A stretch of 64,000 nt of DNA from Chrysophaeum taylorii (Eukaryota; Sar; Pelagophyceae; Pelagomonadales; Pelagomonadaceae), in NCBI GenBank assembly GCA_029834535.1, contig JAQMWT010000154.1, positions 1 to 64,000 on the forward strand. Direction: 5' to 3'. The position numbers and the translations under genes were made by a program. This document shows positions 39,201-48,495 of this stretch, in pieces (the stretch's first letter is position 1; the number at the start of each line of letters is the position of its first letter). The notes beneath the pieces were generated by a model, which searched no databases, was not told the DNA's origin, and saw only the letters and a program-made list of their open reading frames with translations.

Positions 39201-41224
39201 GCCACGCGCGCACCGTGTTCCAGGAAGTCGAGCGTGTATGACGTCTGCGAACGATTCCCAGCGGAGACGGACAGCACGGTGTCCTGCCAGCCCGCCCCCG
39301 TGCGGTCCGACAACCACAGCTCGTACGTCGCAGGCGAAAGGCAGAAATGCCCCAGAACGTTGCTCGCGGTTTCGTCGAAGAAATCGATCGTAGGGTCTCC
39401 TTTGGCGTCGACGGCGCTCGATGCGGAGTGGCCCTTGCGCACCAGCGCAAATCCTAGATCGTTGGCACTGACATCGGTGACCTCGACGGTGACAAAGCTA
39501 CAATTTTCGCTCGCGAGGAGGCGCGTATCTTCGGAACCTTCGAGGGCGACGGCACCCCCGGCGGCTGCTGTGTTACGAATGAACCTCGACGCGAGCGAAT
39601 GGACGACACTCGACGCGCTCGCATAAACCGCGCCCCCCGTAACCGACGCGTTGTTCGCCGTCAGCTTGGAGGAGACGAGACGAAGCGTGCTCGAGAAGAG
39701 CGCGATACCGCCGCCAAAGCTAGCCGCGCATCGCGTGATGCTCGTGGCATCGAGGATCACGGGGTTATCGATGTCTTCGAAGTCAAATCCACCGCCTTTT
39801 CCTTCGGCGAAGGAGTTGCGCACGACGGACCGCGTAACCTGAACCGTCGTAGCACGGTCAAACCTGGCCGCGCCTCCGTCGAGCATGGCAGAGCAATTCT
39901 CCAAGTGCATCGTATCGAACACCCCTGAAAAACCGAGGTTACGTTTGGTCGTCGCCAAGCAGCCACCGAAGGTGGACGACCACGTGTTGACGATACGCAA
40001 GCGCCTTATGAGACTGAACTCCAGCACGAGAAGTAGCAGACCTCCACCGCCCAGCGAATTCCGCGCGTCGGTTTCTGTCTCCGGCTCGTCGACCGTCGCG
40101 CATTGCTCGAAGGAAACGTTGTCCATTGATATGGTCCCCTCACTCGCGAGTATGGCACCGCCGGCGTTCACCCCTGCCGAACAACGCTTGACATCCACAT
40201 CGATCAAGTGGAGTGTGTTTACGACCAATCTGGCGGTAAACGCGCCGGAAAAACTTTCGGCCGTGCAATCTTCGAAAGTTGTTCGCTCGAACCACGCAAA
40301 ACTTCCAGTGATTACATAGAGGCCGCCGCAGCCGGCCGAAGGCGACCCGGCCGCGTTGCATCCAGAGAATATGGTATCTTCGATGCCGACGAGGCCGAAC
40401 TCTTCGAACATCGCCCCCCCGGCGTAAAGCGTCGACGAACACTTCTCAAAGCGCACCGAAACAATCGAGTTGGACACAGTCCCGATGCTATAGACACCAC
40501 CACCTCGGCCCTGGAAGGGGGTCCACACAAAGCAGCCGACGACCGTCGACGCGACGAGCGACACCGAAGCTGCTCCGTACGCGTACAAGCCACCGCCGTA
40601 GAACTCGGCGCTGCTGTTGACGATCGTTGTTCTCGACAAATCGACGACGGCATCGGTCCAGACAGCAATAGCTCCCCCAAAGCTCGCGTGGCAGTTTCGG
40701 AACGTGACGTTTGTGATCGAAAGGTTCGTGCCCGCTCCTGCCAACAAGCAGCCACCAAACGAAGCGCTCGTGCCGTTTTCAAAATTTAAACCGTCGATAG
40801 ACACCGACATTCCCGGCAGAACACTCAACAAGCGGTGCCCTCCGGTACCGTGAAACAACGCGTTTCCAGCGACGTGCGTTGACACGGCGATCACCATCTC
40901 TCGTGTCGTCTGAATCGCCGCATCGGCGATCCAGACAGATGATGCGCAGTCGACTTCTAGCGCCGTCGAGAGTTCCGACTCCCCCGAGACGACGGCCACC
41001 GAGGGCTCCTCGGCGCAAGAGATGGCCTCGGCAAGCTCTAGGCACTGACAGGCGCTGCAGTCGCAGCCAAGCTCGGCAGTCAACGACGCGACAACCCCTG
41101 AACCGGCCTCGAGGTCCGTGCAAAGAATTCCCCAGAGCGTGAAATTGTCGCAGGACGAATCAAAACAATTTCGTGGGCACGCGCTGACGGCGGCGAGGAT
41201 GATACCAATCGTTGTCGTTCTCAT
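36260..41224 (-). CDS. Class C GPCR-like receptor with a large beta-helix ectodomain
   Basis: The 1654-residue protein starts at the ATG at 41224, which gives a signal peptide (RTTTIGIILAAVSA). A short Cys-rich head (CPRNCFDSSC ... CDCSACQC) is followed by about 900 residues of right-handed beta-helix repeats with recurrent SFGGAI, FYGGGLY and GSGGF turns, as in polymorphic outer-membrane-protein/parallel beta-helix families. From about residue 1255 there are seven membrane helices of the 7tm_3 type (PLYMHAICAGAVIS, CRANLALFGAGFVL, TLYSKLANIEHVI), resembling GABA-B/metabotropic receptors. A Ser/acidic cytosolic tail ends the protein. The Venus-flytrap ligand domain of animal class C receptors is replaced by the beta-helix. 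It would be a surface sensor; the ligand is unknown. No intron is seen in 5 kb. Confidence 0.82.
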   Translation of the reverse strand: MRTTTIGIILAAVSACPRNCFDSSCDNFTLWGILCTDLEAGSGVVASLTAELGCDCSACQCLELAEAISCAEEPSVAVVSGESELSTALEVDCASSVWIADAAIQTTREMVIAVSTHVAGNALFHGTGGHRLLSVLPGMSVSIDGLNFENGTSASFGGCLLAGAGTNLSITNVTFRNCHASFGGAIAVWTDAVVDLSRTTIVNSSAEFYGGGLYAYGAASVSLVASTVVGCFVWTPFQGRGGGVYSIGTVSNSIVSVRFEKCSSTLYAGGAMFEEFGLVGIEDTIFSGCNAAGSPSAGCGGLYVITGSFAWFERTTFEDCTAESFSGAFTARLVVNTLHLIDVDVKRCSAGVNAGGAILASEGTISMDNVSFEQCATVDEPETETDARNSLGGGGLLLLVLEFSLIRRLRIVNTWSSTFGGCLATTKRNLGFSGVFDTMHLENCSAMLDGGAARFDRATTVQVTRSVVRNSFAEGKGGGFDFEDIDNPVILDATSITRCAASFGGGIALFSSTLRLVSSKLTANNASVTGGAVYASASSVVHSLASRFIRNTAAAGGAVALEGSEDTRLLASENCSFVTVEVTDVSANDLGFALVRKGHSASSAVDAKGDPTIDFFDETASNVLGHFCLSPATYELWLSDRTGAGWQDTVLSVSAGNRSQTSYTLDFLEHGARVADIEIDVQPVANIGPMFEANVASDSGGAIALMRSADTPLSLGPTAVLVDVDFVANVAISGFGGAAWVDVLSTFNVTRGNVSSNRADSGSGGFVSAWQTASVVLRDINGTGNSALNAGFAHLSGVSRFYLVSSWVEENIASGNGGALALFDVGDGPSSASEASVVVDQSTFVANECGQDGGAMFVELSTIRVLRSQFFRNVAWNGNGGLFAVSAPPGEVASNVGVYFATTSSISCRDVSVVMDWRYTTSRCSPYNISLQPIATCDYNTNACGFSSRATSTEDICDGCSCSSNLENYYQESPTGIIGAPSANGAWVDTHCLEPNSTHQITAYSSLATTWWGGTLEVIDTESRAVLASTDEFHWLPSGTETSPIEFRLPALLDAVSIAVENSAPNGGGGVGFVFYSDEEEEEEESDQLAGLEILSSNFAGYGDAIATPAASLDCGSLLNFHLRSGEALPKLECRLLDARNALVVTEYDARVTTTTAPGLLSQEDTAFCEAGVCTFDSLTLFASEDVENVTIELTVHIDSDLTVATPKLRASVVAIKDRKEDKHFLSRFAIGLLWCCVIAVAVSAAFCSTWTWKFRDRMIVKVAQPLYMHAICAGAVISTASIVPDITGITDFGCRANLALFGAGFVLTASTLYSKLANIEHVIEAAITFGRAQSCPDFVPVATIMVVGEIAVITAWMIEDPLVSERDCLNYESSHLTGSQECDSSVRRCECASYLFLILLSCWHLFCYGAAFHMCYHVRNVPSVVCDGRWVFTALFAQLQSFIIVAPVLYVLRNNPTPFLIIKSLVVAATELSTLFVVFAPKIRVVRRYGDFDSALVAAYIEKTMAASTQIDHVYDMLAVSPPPELGEQPASPQATNDASPTTDASDRKNYPFETAKISDSLDSTAESSYDGLNDGSGSPASSRSVPAIFSVREHAIRQLQADFLLEGNRVRRHTINDPVEEGGAGQSSVELPMRIRRHHFPPASTQSLPSPQ

Positions 41225-41945
41225 TCTTATAAAACCGCGCCGGACGCCGACGACTTCAAACAAAATGTCGACCGCCCGCAGACACCACCACCACCACCGT
41301 CACCACCAGCGAAAGATTAAGTGTTCTTCTACTTCTTGTCACGTAATTCCGGCACCTTCGGCACCAAAAGAAAACTACATACAGTTTTGTCGAATACACG
41401 TGTAGGGAAAAAATAAGATATTGCTTTCTCGAGTTCTTTTTTTCTTCTTCCTTTTCAAGACAGGCGGCTTCACCGGCCGGGCTGGCAACCGTGCGGAGAT
41501 TGCCAATAATTACTGATTTGCCCCTATGCCCAGGCTCCTCCTGCCACATAGATGAGAGCCGTGGTGCTTAGTTGCTGCTGCAAGCAATAGTCGCGCGCGC
41601 AAGCTGCATTTAATTACAGTAAGATAATGTTCAGACCAGGGCGCTATATAGATGATCAGCATAATAGGCACTTCGATATAGCGCAGGAGTAAGCAGGGTG
41701 CCCGTCGCTATTGTGGGTAGGAATAACGATGCTGCGCGTACCCAAGACGACGACAACGACCGACCCTGATGGAAGAAACGAAGGACAAGCAAGGAGCGCC
41801 AGCAACAAAGCGGTAGACAGACAGATAGATATATAGATAGCGGAGGGAAGCGCGCACCTCGGGGAAAAAAAAGAAGGACAAGTGCGAGGGGGCTATTGAT
41901 TCCGGAATAAAAGGCGGCGGCACCGGCGCGCGGTCAGCGAGTTGT
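41225..41945. other. Intergenic between the GPCR and light-harvesting genes
   Basis: The interval holds the GPCR promoter, a CAC-rich tract near 41286-41308, and a GATA-like AGATAGATAT tract near 41820-41840. No coding region is supported. Confidence 0.5.
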
Positions 41946-42704
41946 TCAATGGAAATAGGAAGCGAGGGTGTCCGCGATAGTCTGGTGTGTGACTTGCTCC
42001 TGGGCGCACATCCCGGCGACCGCAATCATAGCTAGGCGTCCGTTGTTGAGCTCCTTGGTTACGAGCGTCTTGAATTCTTCAGGGTCCGTTGGCTTGAGTC
42101 CAAGGGGGTCAAAGCCGAGGTCACCTGGATAATAGGTAAGGCGCAGGCTGAAAAGCTCGTCGGGCGAGGGCTCGACCCAGCCGCGGCGAGCTCGATAGGT
42201 CTCGCAAATGCCAATGGCGATAGAGAGCGCGGCAAAGAGGGGGGCGGGAATTTGCTGAAGCTGGTCATTGGCGGGGCCAGAAACCTTGCCCGCCCAGACG
42301 ATGGGGCTCCAGGCCTCGCCGGCGATGTAGCCGACGCTCGCCATCATCGCGACCCGCCCGTGCATGATCTCGGCCTCGCGGTAGCGTCTTACGTCCTCGA
42401 GCGGCACACCAGTCCCGCAGAGGCCGATGGGATCCCAGTTGCCGAGAGGAGGGCACGCGCCCGGAAGGCCATAGCAGAACTCGCCGTAGGTCGGGACCCA
42501 CCCGTTGAGGACAGGTGGCTTGCGCTTGCCGGCGCGTCGGCTGCGAGATGGCAGCGTGGTTAAAGGAGGGTCATCGCTGACGAGCGTATTTTCTGGAGGC
42601 GGCGGCGACGACGAATAGAGGCGCGTCAATGATGGCCGCGCGCCATACGCCGCCGAGGGGGCGACCAAGATGGCCACGAGCGACAGGTAGCTGCTGGTGG
42701 CCAT
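41946..42704 (-). CDS. Fucoxanthin-chlorophyll a/c-type light-harvesting protein
   Basis: The protein has 252 residues. The start at 42704 gives a bipartite plastid leader: a hydrophobic signal (YLSLVAILVAPSAAYG) followed by a basic, Ser/Pro-rich transit stretch. The first LHC helix reads REAEIMHGRVAMMASVGYIA and the third KELNNGRLAMIAVAGMCAQE, each with the E...NGR/HGR pigment-ligand and salt-bridge motif. GDLGFDPLGL precedes the third helix, as in FCPs. It binds chlorophyll a/c and a carotenoid in the thylakoid and feeds the photosystems. The open frame continues 5' of this ATG as an antisense shadow of the next gene. The start lies 91 bp from the divergent neighbour's start. Confidence 0.92.
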   Translation of the reverse strand: MATSSYLSLVAILVAPSAAYGARPSLTRLYSSSPPPPENTLVSDDPPLTTLPSRSRRAGKRKPPVLNGWVPTYGEFCYGLPGACPPLGNWDPIGLCGTGVPLEDVRRYREAEIMHGRVAMMASVGYIAGEAWSPIVWAGKVSGPANDQLQQIPAPLFAALSIAIGICETYRARRGWVEPSPDELFSLRLTYYPGDLGFDPLGLKPTDPEEFKTLVTKELNNGRLAMIAVAGMCAQEQVTHQTIADTLASYFH

Positions 42705-42795
42705 TAAAAAGCGCTGATGACTGTGCAAGAATTCGCACGAAGGTTTTGACCGACGTTCGTTGAAAAATAACAACGGACGGCTCGACGGTTTGACT
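42705..42795. promoter_or_regulatory. 91-bp bidirectional promoter (light-harvesting / coiled-coil genes)
   Basis: Both start codons point outward from this 91-bp interval, so core promoters and 5' UTRs must overlap, or one gene starts inside the other's transcript. No TATA box is visible. Confidence 0.45.
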
Positions 42796-42838
42796 ATGGC
42801 GTGGAGCCCGGTAAGCCGGCGACGCGTCGAGGGAGGAG

Positions 42839-42869
<31 letters not shown>

Positions 42870-43980
42870 AAACAGCAACATCAAGGGGGTGTTGCTGGCG
42901 ACGTTCCGACGGGTGGCTGCACAGTGCGTCGCGGAGAGCTGCCGTCGCGCCGGCGAGCTGACGCAGGCCGCGCTCGCGGTTGACGATGAGTCGTCGTCGT
43001 CGAGGGTCGCCCCGCCCAAGTGGGGGGAAATGGCGCGACCTCGGCAACTCGCCCCCGCGCCCCCTTTCGAGTGGCCCGAGCTGCCGGTCCATCTGAGTTT
43101 GGAGGACGCGTTGGCGCGCGAGGCGCCGTCGCTGCTGCGGGAAGCATTCGAGCGCGGAGCGGCTCTCGGCTTCGATGCGGCCTCGCACGTGTGGGTCGAC
43201 CGAGAAGAAGGGCTTTTGCGGAAGCTCGCGGAGATGGCCGCGTCGCGCGCGCAGCTCGAGGAGGAGGTCCACGCGATGAGGCGAGCGATGCAAGCCGAGG
43301 CCGCGAGCCTCCGCGCGCAGCACGCGCGCTCCGTCGACGCGCTGCGGCGCGAGCGGAGCGAGCGCGCGCGGACCGACGCGAGCCGCGAGCGTGCCTTGGC
43401 GGCGGCGACGGCGGCCGCGATCCAGAACGGAGACGTCGCGACGCGAGTCGCCGTCGCCGCCGCCGAGGAACGAGCTTTCTCTAGACACGCCAAGGCGCTC
43501 AAGGAGGCGATGCGCGCCCAGGCGCACCGCCACGCCCTCGCGCTATCCGAGGCCCTCGCCACCTCGGAAGCGGCCAACCACGCGCTCGCCGCCGAGCGCC
43601 GCGCGCGCGACGACGCGATCGACCGCTCCAACAAACGACGCGAGGCCGCCAAGTCCCTCGATAAGGCCAAGAAGGCCGTCGACGACTTGTGCGACCAATT
43701 TGTGGTCGACGACCGACCGACTCGACCACCCCCCGAACAGCGACGCCCGAGGGGCCGGAGCGCGACTGGACGGCCCCACTACCCGCCTCCGCCCCAGGCT
43801 TCAAGGCCTCTCGACGACGACGATGCGATGCAGCGACACCGCAATACCCACCCTTATCTCAAACGGGGCGCCGCCGCGGCGAGGTTCGAGGCACGGCGCT
43901 GCGCCCAGCAGCAGCAACATCAACACACACAAGTCCCGCGCGTCTCAGCTACGTCCTCGGATGACCTCACCTTGTCCTGA
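42796..43980 (+). CDS. Coiled-coil protein, uncharacterised
   Basis: The 394-residue protein begins at ATG 42796. A poly-Asn run (from an AAC microsatellite) sits near residue 20. Residues about 110-140 form a short conserved-looking helix pair, and about 145-310 form a long Ala/Arg/Glu-rich coiled coil (EEEVHAMRRAMQAEA and onward). A Pro/Arg/Gln-rich disordered tail follows. No enzyme motif is present; a structural or centrosome/flagellum-type role is possible but unsupported. The strand choice rests on the ATG, heptads and length; the opposite strand is also open here. Confidence 0.6.
42841..42869 (+). repeat. (AAC)n microsatellite encoding poly-Asn
   Basis: A tandem CAA/AAC tract lies inside the coiled-coil gene and is translated as an Asn run. 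Confidence 0.85.
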
Positions 43981-44078
43981 GAGAAGACGCCGCCGCCCTC
44001 TTTTGCCGCACTTTGATAGGTTGAACGAACGAAACACAATCACTTCGCTACAAATATAAAGGCGGGACGTCGCGGGAT

Positions 44079-44612
44079 TTACTGGTAGAAAGTGTTCGGG
44101 CGGTTCGCGTGAAATGTCGTGCGATACTTCTTCTCGGGGGCGCGGATGATGCGGTGTGGGAGAGGGAACTTGACGTTGGGCTTGACGAACTGGAGCGTGG
44201 CAGGACGCTTGACATCCTTGTCCTTTATGGTAGCCGTGCGGATGATCTGGATAGAGCGCGGGCGCGCGCGGTGGCGCCCAGCCATCTCCGAATACATCTG
44301 GTTGACCGCGCCCGTGAGAGTCAGGTCGCGGTACTCGCGGTACATGTTGTGCGTCCCCGAGCGCGAGTTGTACCGAAGCCAGATGGCGTAGTTCTTGATG
44401 ATGTTCGGGTTCTTCTCGCGCAGCTCGTTCACGTCGAGAATCTCACCCGTCGTCTTCTTCATCTTCCGGTACTGATGCATAAAGTACCAAAACCGCGACC
44501 GCGCGACGACCTCGTTGGGCGCAAACAACTTCATGCGGTACACCGCCGGCTGCGGGTCCAGCGGCGTCGGCGCCTTGCGCCCGATCACCTGGTACAACTT
44601 AAACGCCGGCAT
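44079..44612 (-). CDS. RPL18A: 60S ribosomal protein eL20 (L18a)
   Basis: The 177-residue protein aligns over its full length with L18a: YQVIGRKAPTPLDPQPAVYRM, FAPNEVVARSRFWYFMHQYR, the invariant SRSGTHNMYREYRDLTLTGA, RHRARPRSIQI and KFPLPHRI...RPNTFYQ. It is a large-subunit ribosomal protein in the cytosol. ATG 44612 (MPAFKLYQ) fits the family start; the frame above it is unrelated. The gene is intronless within the CDS and convergent with the coiled-coil gene. Confidence 0.96.
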   Translation of the reverse strand: MPAFKLYQVIGRKAPTPLDPQPAVYRMKLFAPNEVVARSRFWYFMHQYRKMKKTTGEILDVNELREKNPNIIKNYAIWLRYNSRSGTHNMYREYRDLTLTGAVNQMYSEMAGRHRARPRSIQIIRTATIKDKDVKRPATLQFVKPNVKFPLPHRIIRAPEKKYRTTFHANRPNTFYQ

Positions 44613-45415
44613 CGTGCACGGCCTTAGCGAGTTGGCGACGGTAGTAGGGTAACCAAATCGTGGAAACAAGGGGTTAAGTATCAGTATCACATCCATGGAG
44701 TGTGCGGGCAAAAAGCTGCGTTCCTTTGTCCACACGGTAGCACCCGCAGGGGCGGAAGGGTGCATCATCTGACCGGAGCGGAACGGAGACCGGCGGAGCA
44801 CTATGATGGCCGGAGATAAGCGAAGACAAGGGTGTGACGGAGTCTGGAAACGGATCAACATGCCCCCCTTCCCCGACTTGCAGTCCCTGGATGATGCGCT
44901 GTGAACTCAATAAGCCCGTCTCGCATTCGCGACTGGTTCAGCCTAGGTCCCCTGCGCCGAGTTTGGAAGCAAAATTTGTCAGCTAGGTAGTTCGGCAGGT
45001 GCGCTTTTTTGGGGGCAGATGAGAAGGTCGAGACGCGGTCGCTCGGACGAGAGGCGGCCCTGAGGCAACAAAGAGAACCCTGACAAGTCCGCCGCCCTGC
45101 CCCAGACTTGGCCACATGGCTACGAGCAGAAGGGTCCGACGTCCGGCTGGTAGGCCTGTTGCCGCTGCGGTAATGCTGGTGCCTAAGAACTGCTATTCAG
45201 CCGCAGCAAAAGATCTGAGAACACGAGATTATGTGTACGGCAAGTAGCCGCGGGGCTCTCAGGGGAGCTGCAACAACGATGGTGGCACCGAGATTCACTG
45301 TTTCCGGCAGAGCCCCGCAAGGAAGGGGCTGGCCACGAGCAATATTCGCGTTTGCTTGTCGGCGGCAGGTGAGCAGACAGCCGTTTTCGCAGAATTGATT
45401 ATCTCGCAAGAACGT
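44613..45415. other. eL20 upstream region, no supported gene
   Basis: The interval includes the eL20 promoter. Remaining frames are short and unconvincing. Confidence 0.45.
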
Positions 45416-47120
45416 TCAGACTCCGAGGCGCAGCAGCGTTCGCTTGGCAGCTTCCATGAGCTTCGCTTTGCCCTCGTCGCTATCATAGTTTTTCTTACCG
45501 AACGAAGAATCTGGACATTTTGGATGCATTGCCACATGCACACACGAGGCAGAGTATCTGCAGCTCGGTAAACGTGTTCGCATTGAGTGCGGCTGCAATC
45601 ATTCCAGCGCCAGGACCGTGATTTTGTTGGCTCTGTACAGACTGCAGAACTATCACACTCGCAAAACTGGCAGCCTGACGTACGCTATCCGGACCTCGTG
45701 CAACGTTGTGTTGGCCGCTAGTGTGCATGCCATCTTCGCAGCACCCTCGTCTCCAATGTTGTTCCAGCTGCGACGCGCTTTTTAAAGACGCTCTAAGTCA
45801 CACGCACCCAAGATGGAGCATCTAGAGTGTATTGGTACCCATGAGTGCATCAGCGATCATGCCTGCTCTGTTGTCCCCGATCTCGTTTGAACCGCGCAAG
45901 GGATTCAACGAGGCCAGTAGAATAATCTCACTTTCGCCAGAGCTGACGGAACGTCGTGTTATTTTCGATGGCTGCGGCGACCTTCGCTGCGCCTTTGTAG
46001 CCTATAACGTTTTTGCTATGATGGGTCCATGTGTACTACGCGTTTATTACGATTTACAATCGATCCCGACATTTTCAAAATTCTGAAGCATGGCGACAGT
46101 TTCCTGAACACCCTCGTCGCCGATGTTGTTTGTTGTTGCGGCGAGCACTAACTAACTAACTAACTATCTAACTATCTAACTAGAGGCCAGGCCAATGCGT
46201 GGGGCGTAGGCTCGTCCCAGCGCCAGGGCGCGCGGGAGTAGGGCCACTGGGCGGTGACGCGGGGGGGTGGGTTAGAAAGGGGGATTGAGGACGAGTTGAT
46301 TCGTTGTCGCTAGCACGGTCAAGGAATAACAATAGAAGCTCCAGTTGCCAAGATATGGCAATACTAACGTTGTAACGCACGCGAGCCAGAGCACGCGGAG
46401 CGTCGAGTTCGCCTTAAGAGACACACTCATCTCCACGGCGCTCTTGTTGCTGATGTTGCCGATGTTGTTGGCATTGTGAATCAATCATTCGTCGAGACCA
46501 ACAACAGTACGCACTTAAGACAAAGGGCGCGCGGGGTCTTATTCTTGGCCAACGTGGATGCCGTTTCTGCGGCGTCGGATATTTTCGTTGTTGCTCGTAA
46601 AGGATCTTCACCATGACACTTCACACGCACGGATGATAGAGCTCTTGGAGAGCCCCGAGCGCTCTGATTTTGGCAAAGCTTCGCCGCTTGAGCTGTCGCT
46701 ACATGATTCGCTCGAATCACTCGTGGTTGAAAACGCGCGCTCAAGCCAGAGCTCAAAGAGCGCCGCGTTCTTTTCGACATTCGCGCGAATTTTGGCGGCG
46801 CCGGTGTTGCCAAAATGGTTGTCGCTGCACAAGTCAGAAAAGGGCGACGTCAAGGACAAATTACATGGCTTTTTGACAATACGTATGCTCGAAAGCAAGA
46901 GGCTCCAGAGCATCATGTTCCTAAGAGAGTTTCCATGATCTCCGCGGCACCCACGTCGGTCATTTCATTGCCCCTGGAGAGTCAGGGCGACATCAACATC
47001 GTGGCTTAAATTAAAACGGCCCAAGACAGAGCTCCTCGAGCGTCTTGTTGGTTTCGAGCGAAGCTGCGAATATTGCGACACCTTCGTCGCCAATCTTGGT
47101 GCCGCTGAAAGGGGCAGTAT
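45416..47120 (-). pseudogene. Decayed leucine-rich-repeat (ribonuclease-inhibitor type) gene with short introns between repeats
   Basis: At least nine copies of an RI-type LRR unit (pattern NxIGDEGAAKxAxxLxxNTTLxxL) follow each other on the minus strand. Examples are GTKIGDEGVAIFAASLETNK (about 47050-47110), NHFGNTGAAKIRANVEKNAA (about 46790), VIGYKGAAKVAAAIENNTTF (about 45990), NNIGDEGAAKMACTLAANTT (about 45720) and AGMIAAALNANTFTELQIL (about 45590). Several repeats are separated by GT-AG segments of about 40-57 nt in phase 2, for example GTGCGTG...GTCGCAG at 45771-45810, so roughly one exon encodes one repeat. In-frame stops and frameshifts in several units indicate a pseudogene. The last unit ends at a stop at 45416. 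Confidence 0.65.
46176..46250 (+). repeat. 75-bp dispersed repeat, copy 2, inside the LRR pseudogene
   Basis: It matches 25090-25164 without gaps. It lies between two LRR units next to a (CTAA/CTAT)n tract at 46147-46180, consistent with insertion into an intron or dead gene. Confidence 0.4.
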
Positions 47121-48495
47121 GTTGACGAAAATGCGAAAAGCGCGATACATCATATTAGGGCCGGCGCGGCAGGGCTTTGGTTGGAAAAAAATAAAAAAGT
47201 TAGAAAGGGGGGGGGAGTGCTGCTGGTGACTACGACGAGCTCGTTTAGCTCCCCTGCGACTCTCGCGGCATACGGCGCGGCGCAGACGATCACTCTCGCG
47301 TTCGTCATCGAGCGCGCGCATCGCGTCCTCGTCGCCGGCGTGCGCTTCTTCTTTTCTGTTTCTAGGAAGTTACTTACGGCTTATCTTTTTTCTTTAGCTT
47401 CTTTCTTTCCTGCTTTGGAAGCAGTAGGTATAATTTCTCTTTCTACCACGTAAAAAAGATGATGAGTGCTTCAAGCGTCGCATTTGTCGCCATTGCCCGA
47501 GAATTCGTCAGTGCGCGCTTCTCATTGATGCTTTTTTCTCGCCAGCGGCGCGCGTCGAGAAGCTAGAAGCGCCGAGCAGCGAACTTCGTTAGCAGAGACC
47601 TCAGCTCGTCCACCGAAGTGGTAAGCTTGGGTGTGCAGAACGCGTCTAACATCAAGAGAATTCCGTCTTCGAGAGATGTGTCGACGAGCTCGGTTGAGCG
47701 AAGATCGTTGCATCTCTTTCTTGAGGGATGCGATGTCGCTGGAGTCGTGGTCTGCGCTGCTTTCTGAACAAGCATTTCTGGTTCTTTCATCCCGCTCTCT
47801 CCATAGTGGATCTGCTTCCTCATGGCGCCGTCGTCGCCAGATAGGTAGTTCAGAGTAGGCGGTTTATTTCCCGTGTCGACGTCCTGAGGCGTCGCGCCAG
47901 GCGACTTTCTCGCGGTGTCGTCCCCTTGCACGGACGTGCCACGCAGCGTGTTGTTCGCAGTGTCTTCGCCCAGGCAGGCGGCTTTATGGCGGTGCTGTCT
48001 TCCCTGGCGGACGTCGACTGCAGTTCGTTCGCGGCGGAGTCAATGCCCTGGGTCGTCGTCGTGGCAAGCGGGTCGTTCCCCCTCCCCCGTCCGAAACGGC
48101 GTCATTATTTCCGACATCTTGAATGTGGCAAGTAGTCGGCCAGCGACGTGTCAGACTCGCGCCAATCTTTGCAGGAAAAAAACACTCGTCGAACAGACAG
48201 ATCGCCGACCGGGACCTAAGCTTCATCGTCGAGCACGCACAACTGACGTTTGAGCTCGGCGAAACAGGCTGTGGCTCTGGAACGTGCAACCCCGTGTTAT
48301 TTCAACGGAGATGTGTCGTCGATTAGTTCGAACCAAGGGGTGTCGAACCTAGGTTAGACTTATTAGCCCGCACCACGGTGTGGCGTCACTAATAGTTCTG
48401 CAACGTCTTCTTCTCGAAGAGAGACAGACGGGCTAGGGAGTATAGAAAACAGCGAACTTCTTCCTTCGTAAAGAGGTTGTACGACTTGTACTTGA
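47121..48495. other. Interval between the LRR pseudogene and the aminopeptidase gene
   Basis: A 122-codon minus-strand frame at 47563-47931 is Ser/Thr/Asp-rich and helical near its end (TTSVDELRSLLTKFAARRF). It may be a real small or partial gene, since coding-like residues continue upstream in other frames to about 48100. A stretch near 47220-47320 (minus, MTNARVIVCAAPYAARVAGE) could be the start of the LRR gene. Nothing here is firm. Confidence 0.3.

Noticed and set aside
42705-43670. Long minus-strand extension upstream of the light-harvesting ATG, 574 codons in total
   Set aside because: It is Ala/Arg/Ser-rich with no leader. It mirrors the coiled-coil gene on the other strand, and a proper bipartite plastid leader starts at 42704.
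44613-44861. Upstream extension of the eL20 frame
   Set aside because: The 83 extra residues do not match any eL20; MPAFKLYQ fits the family N-terminus.
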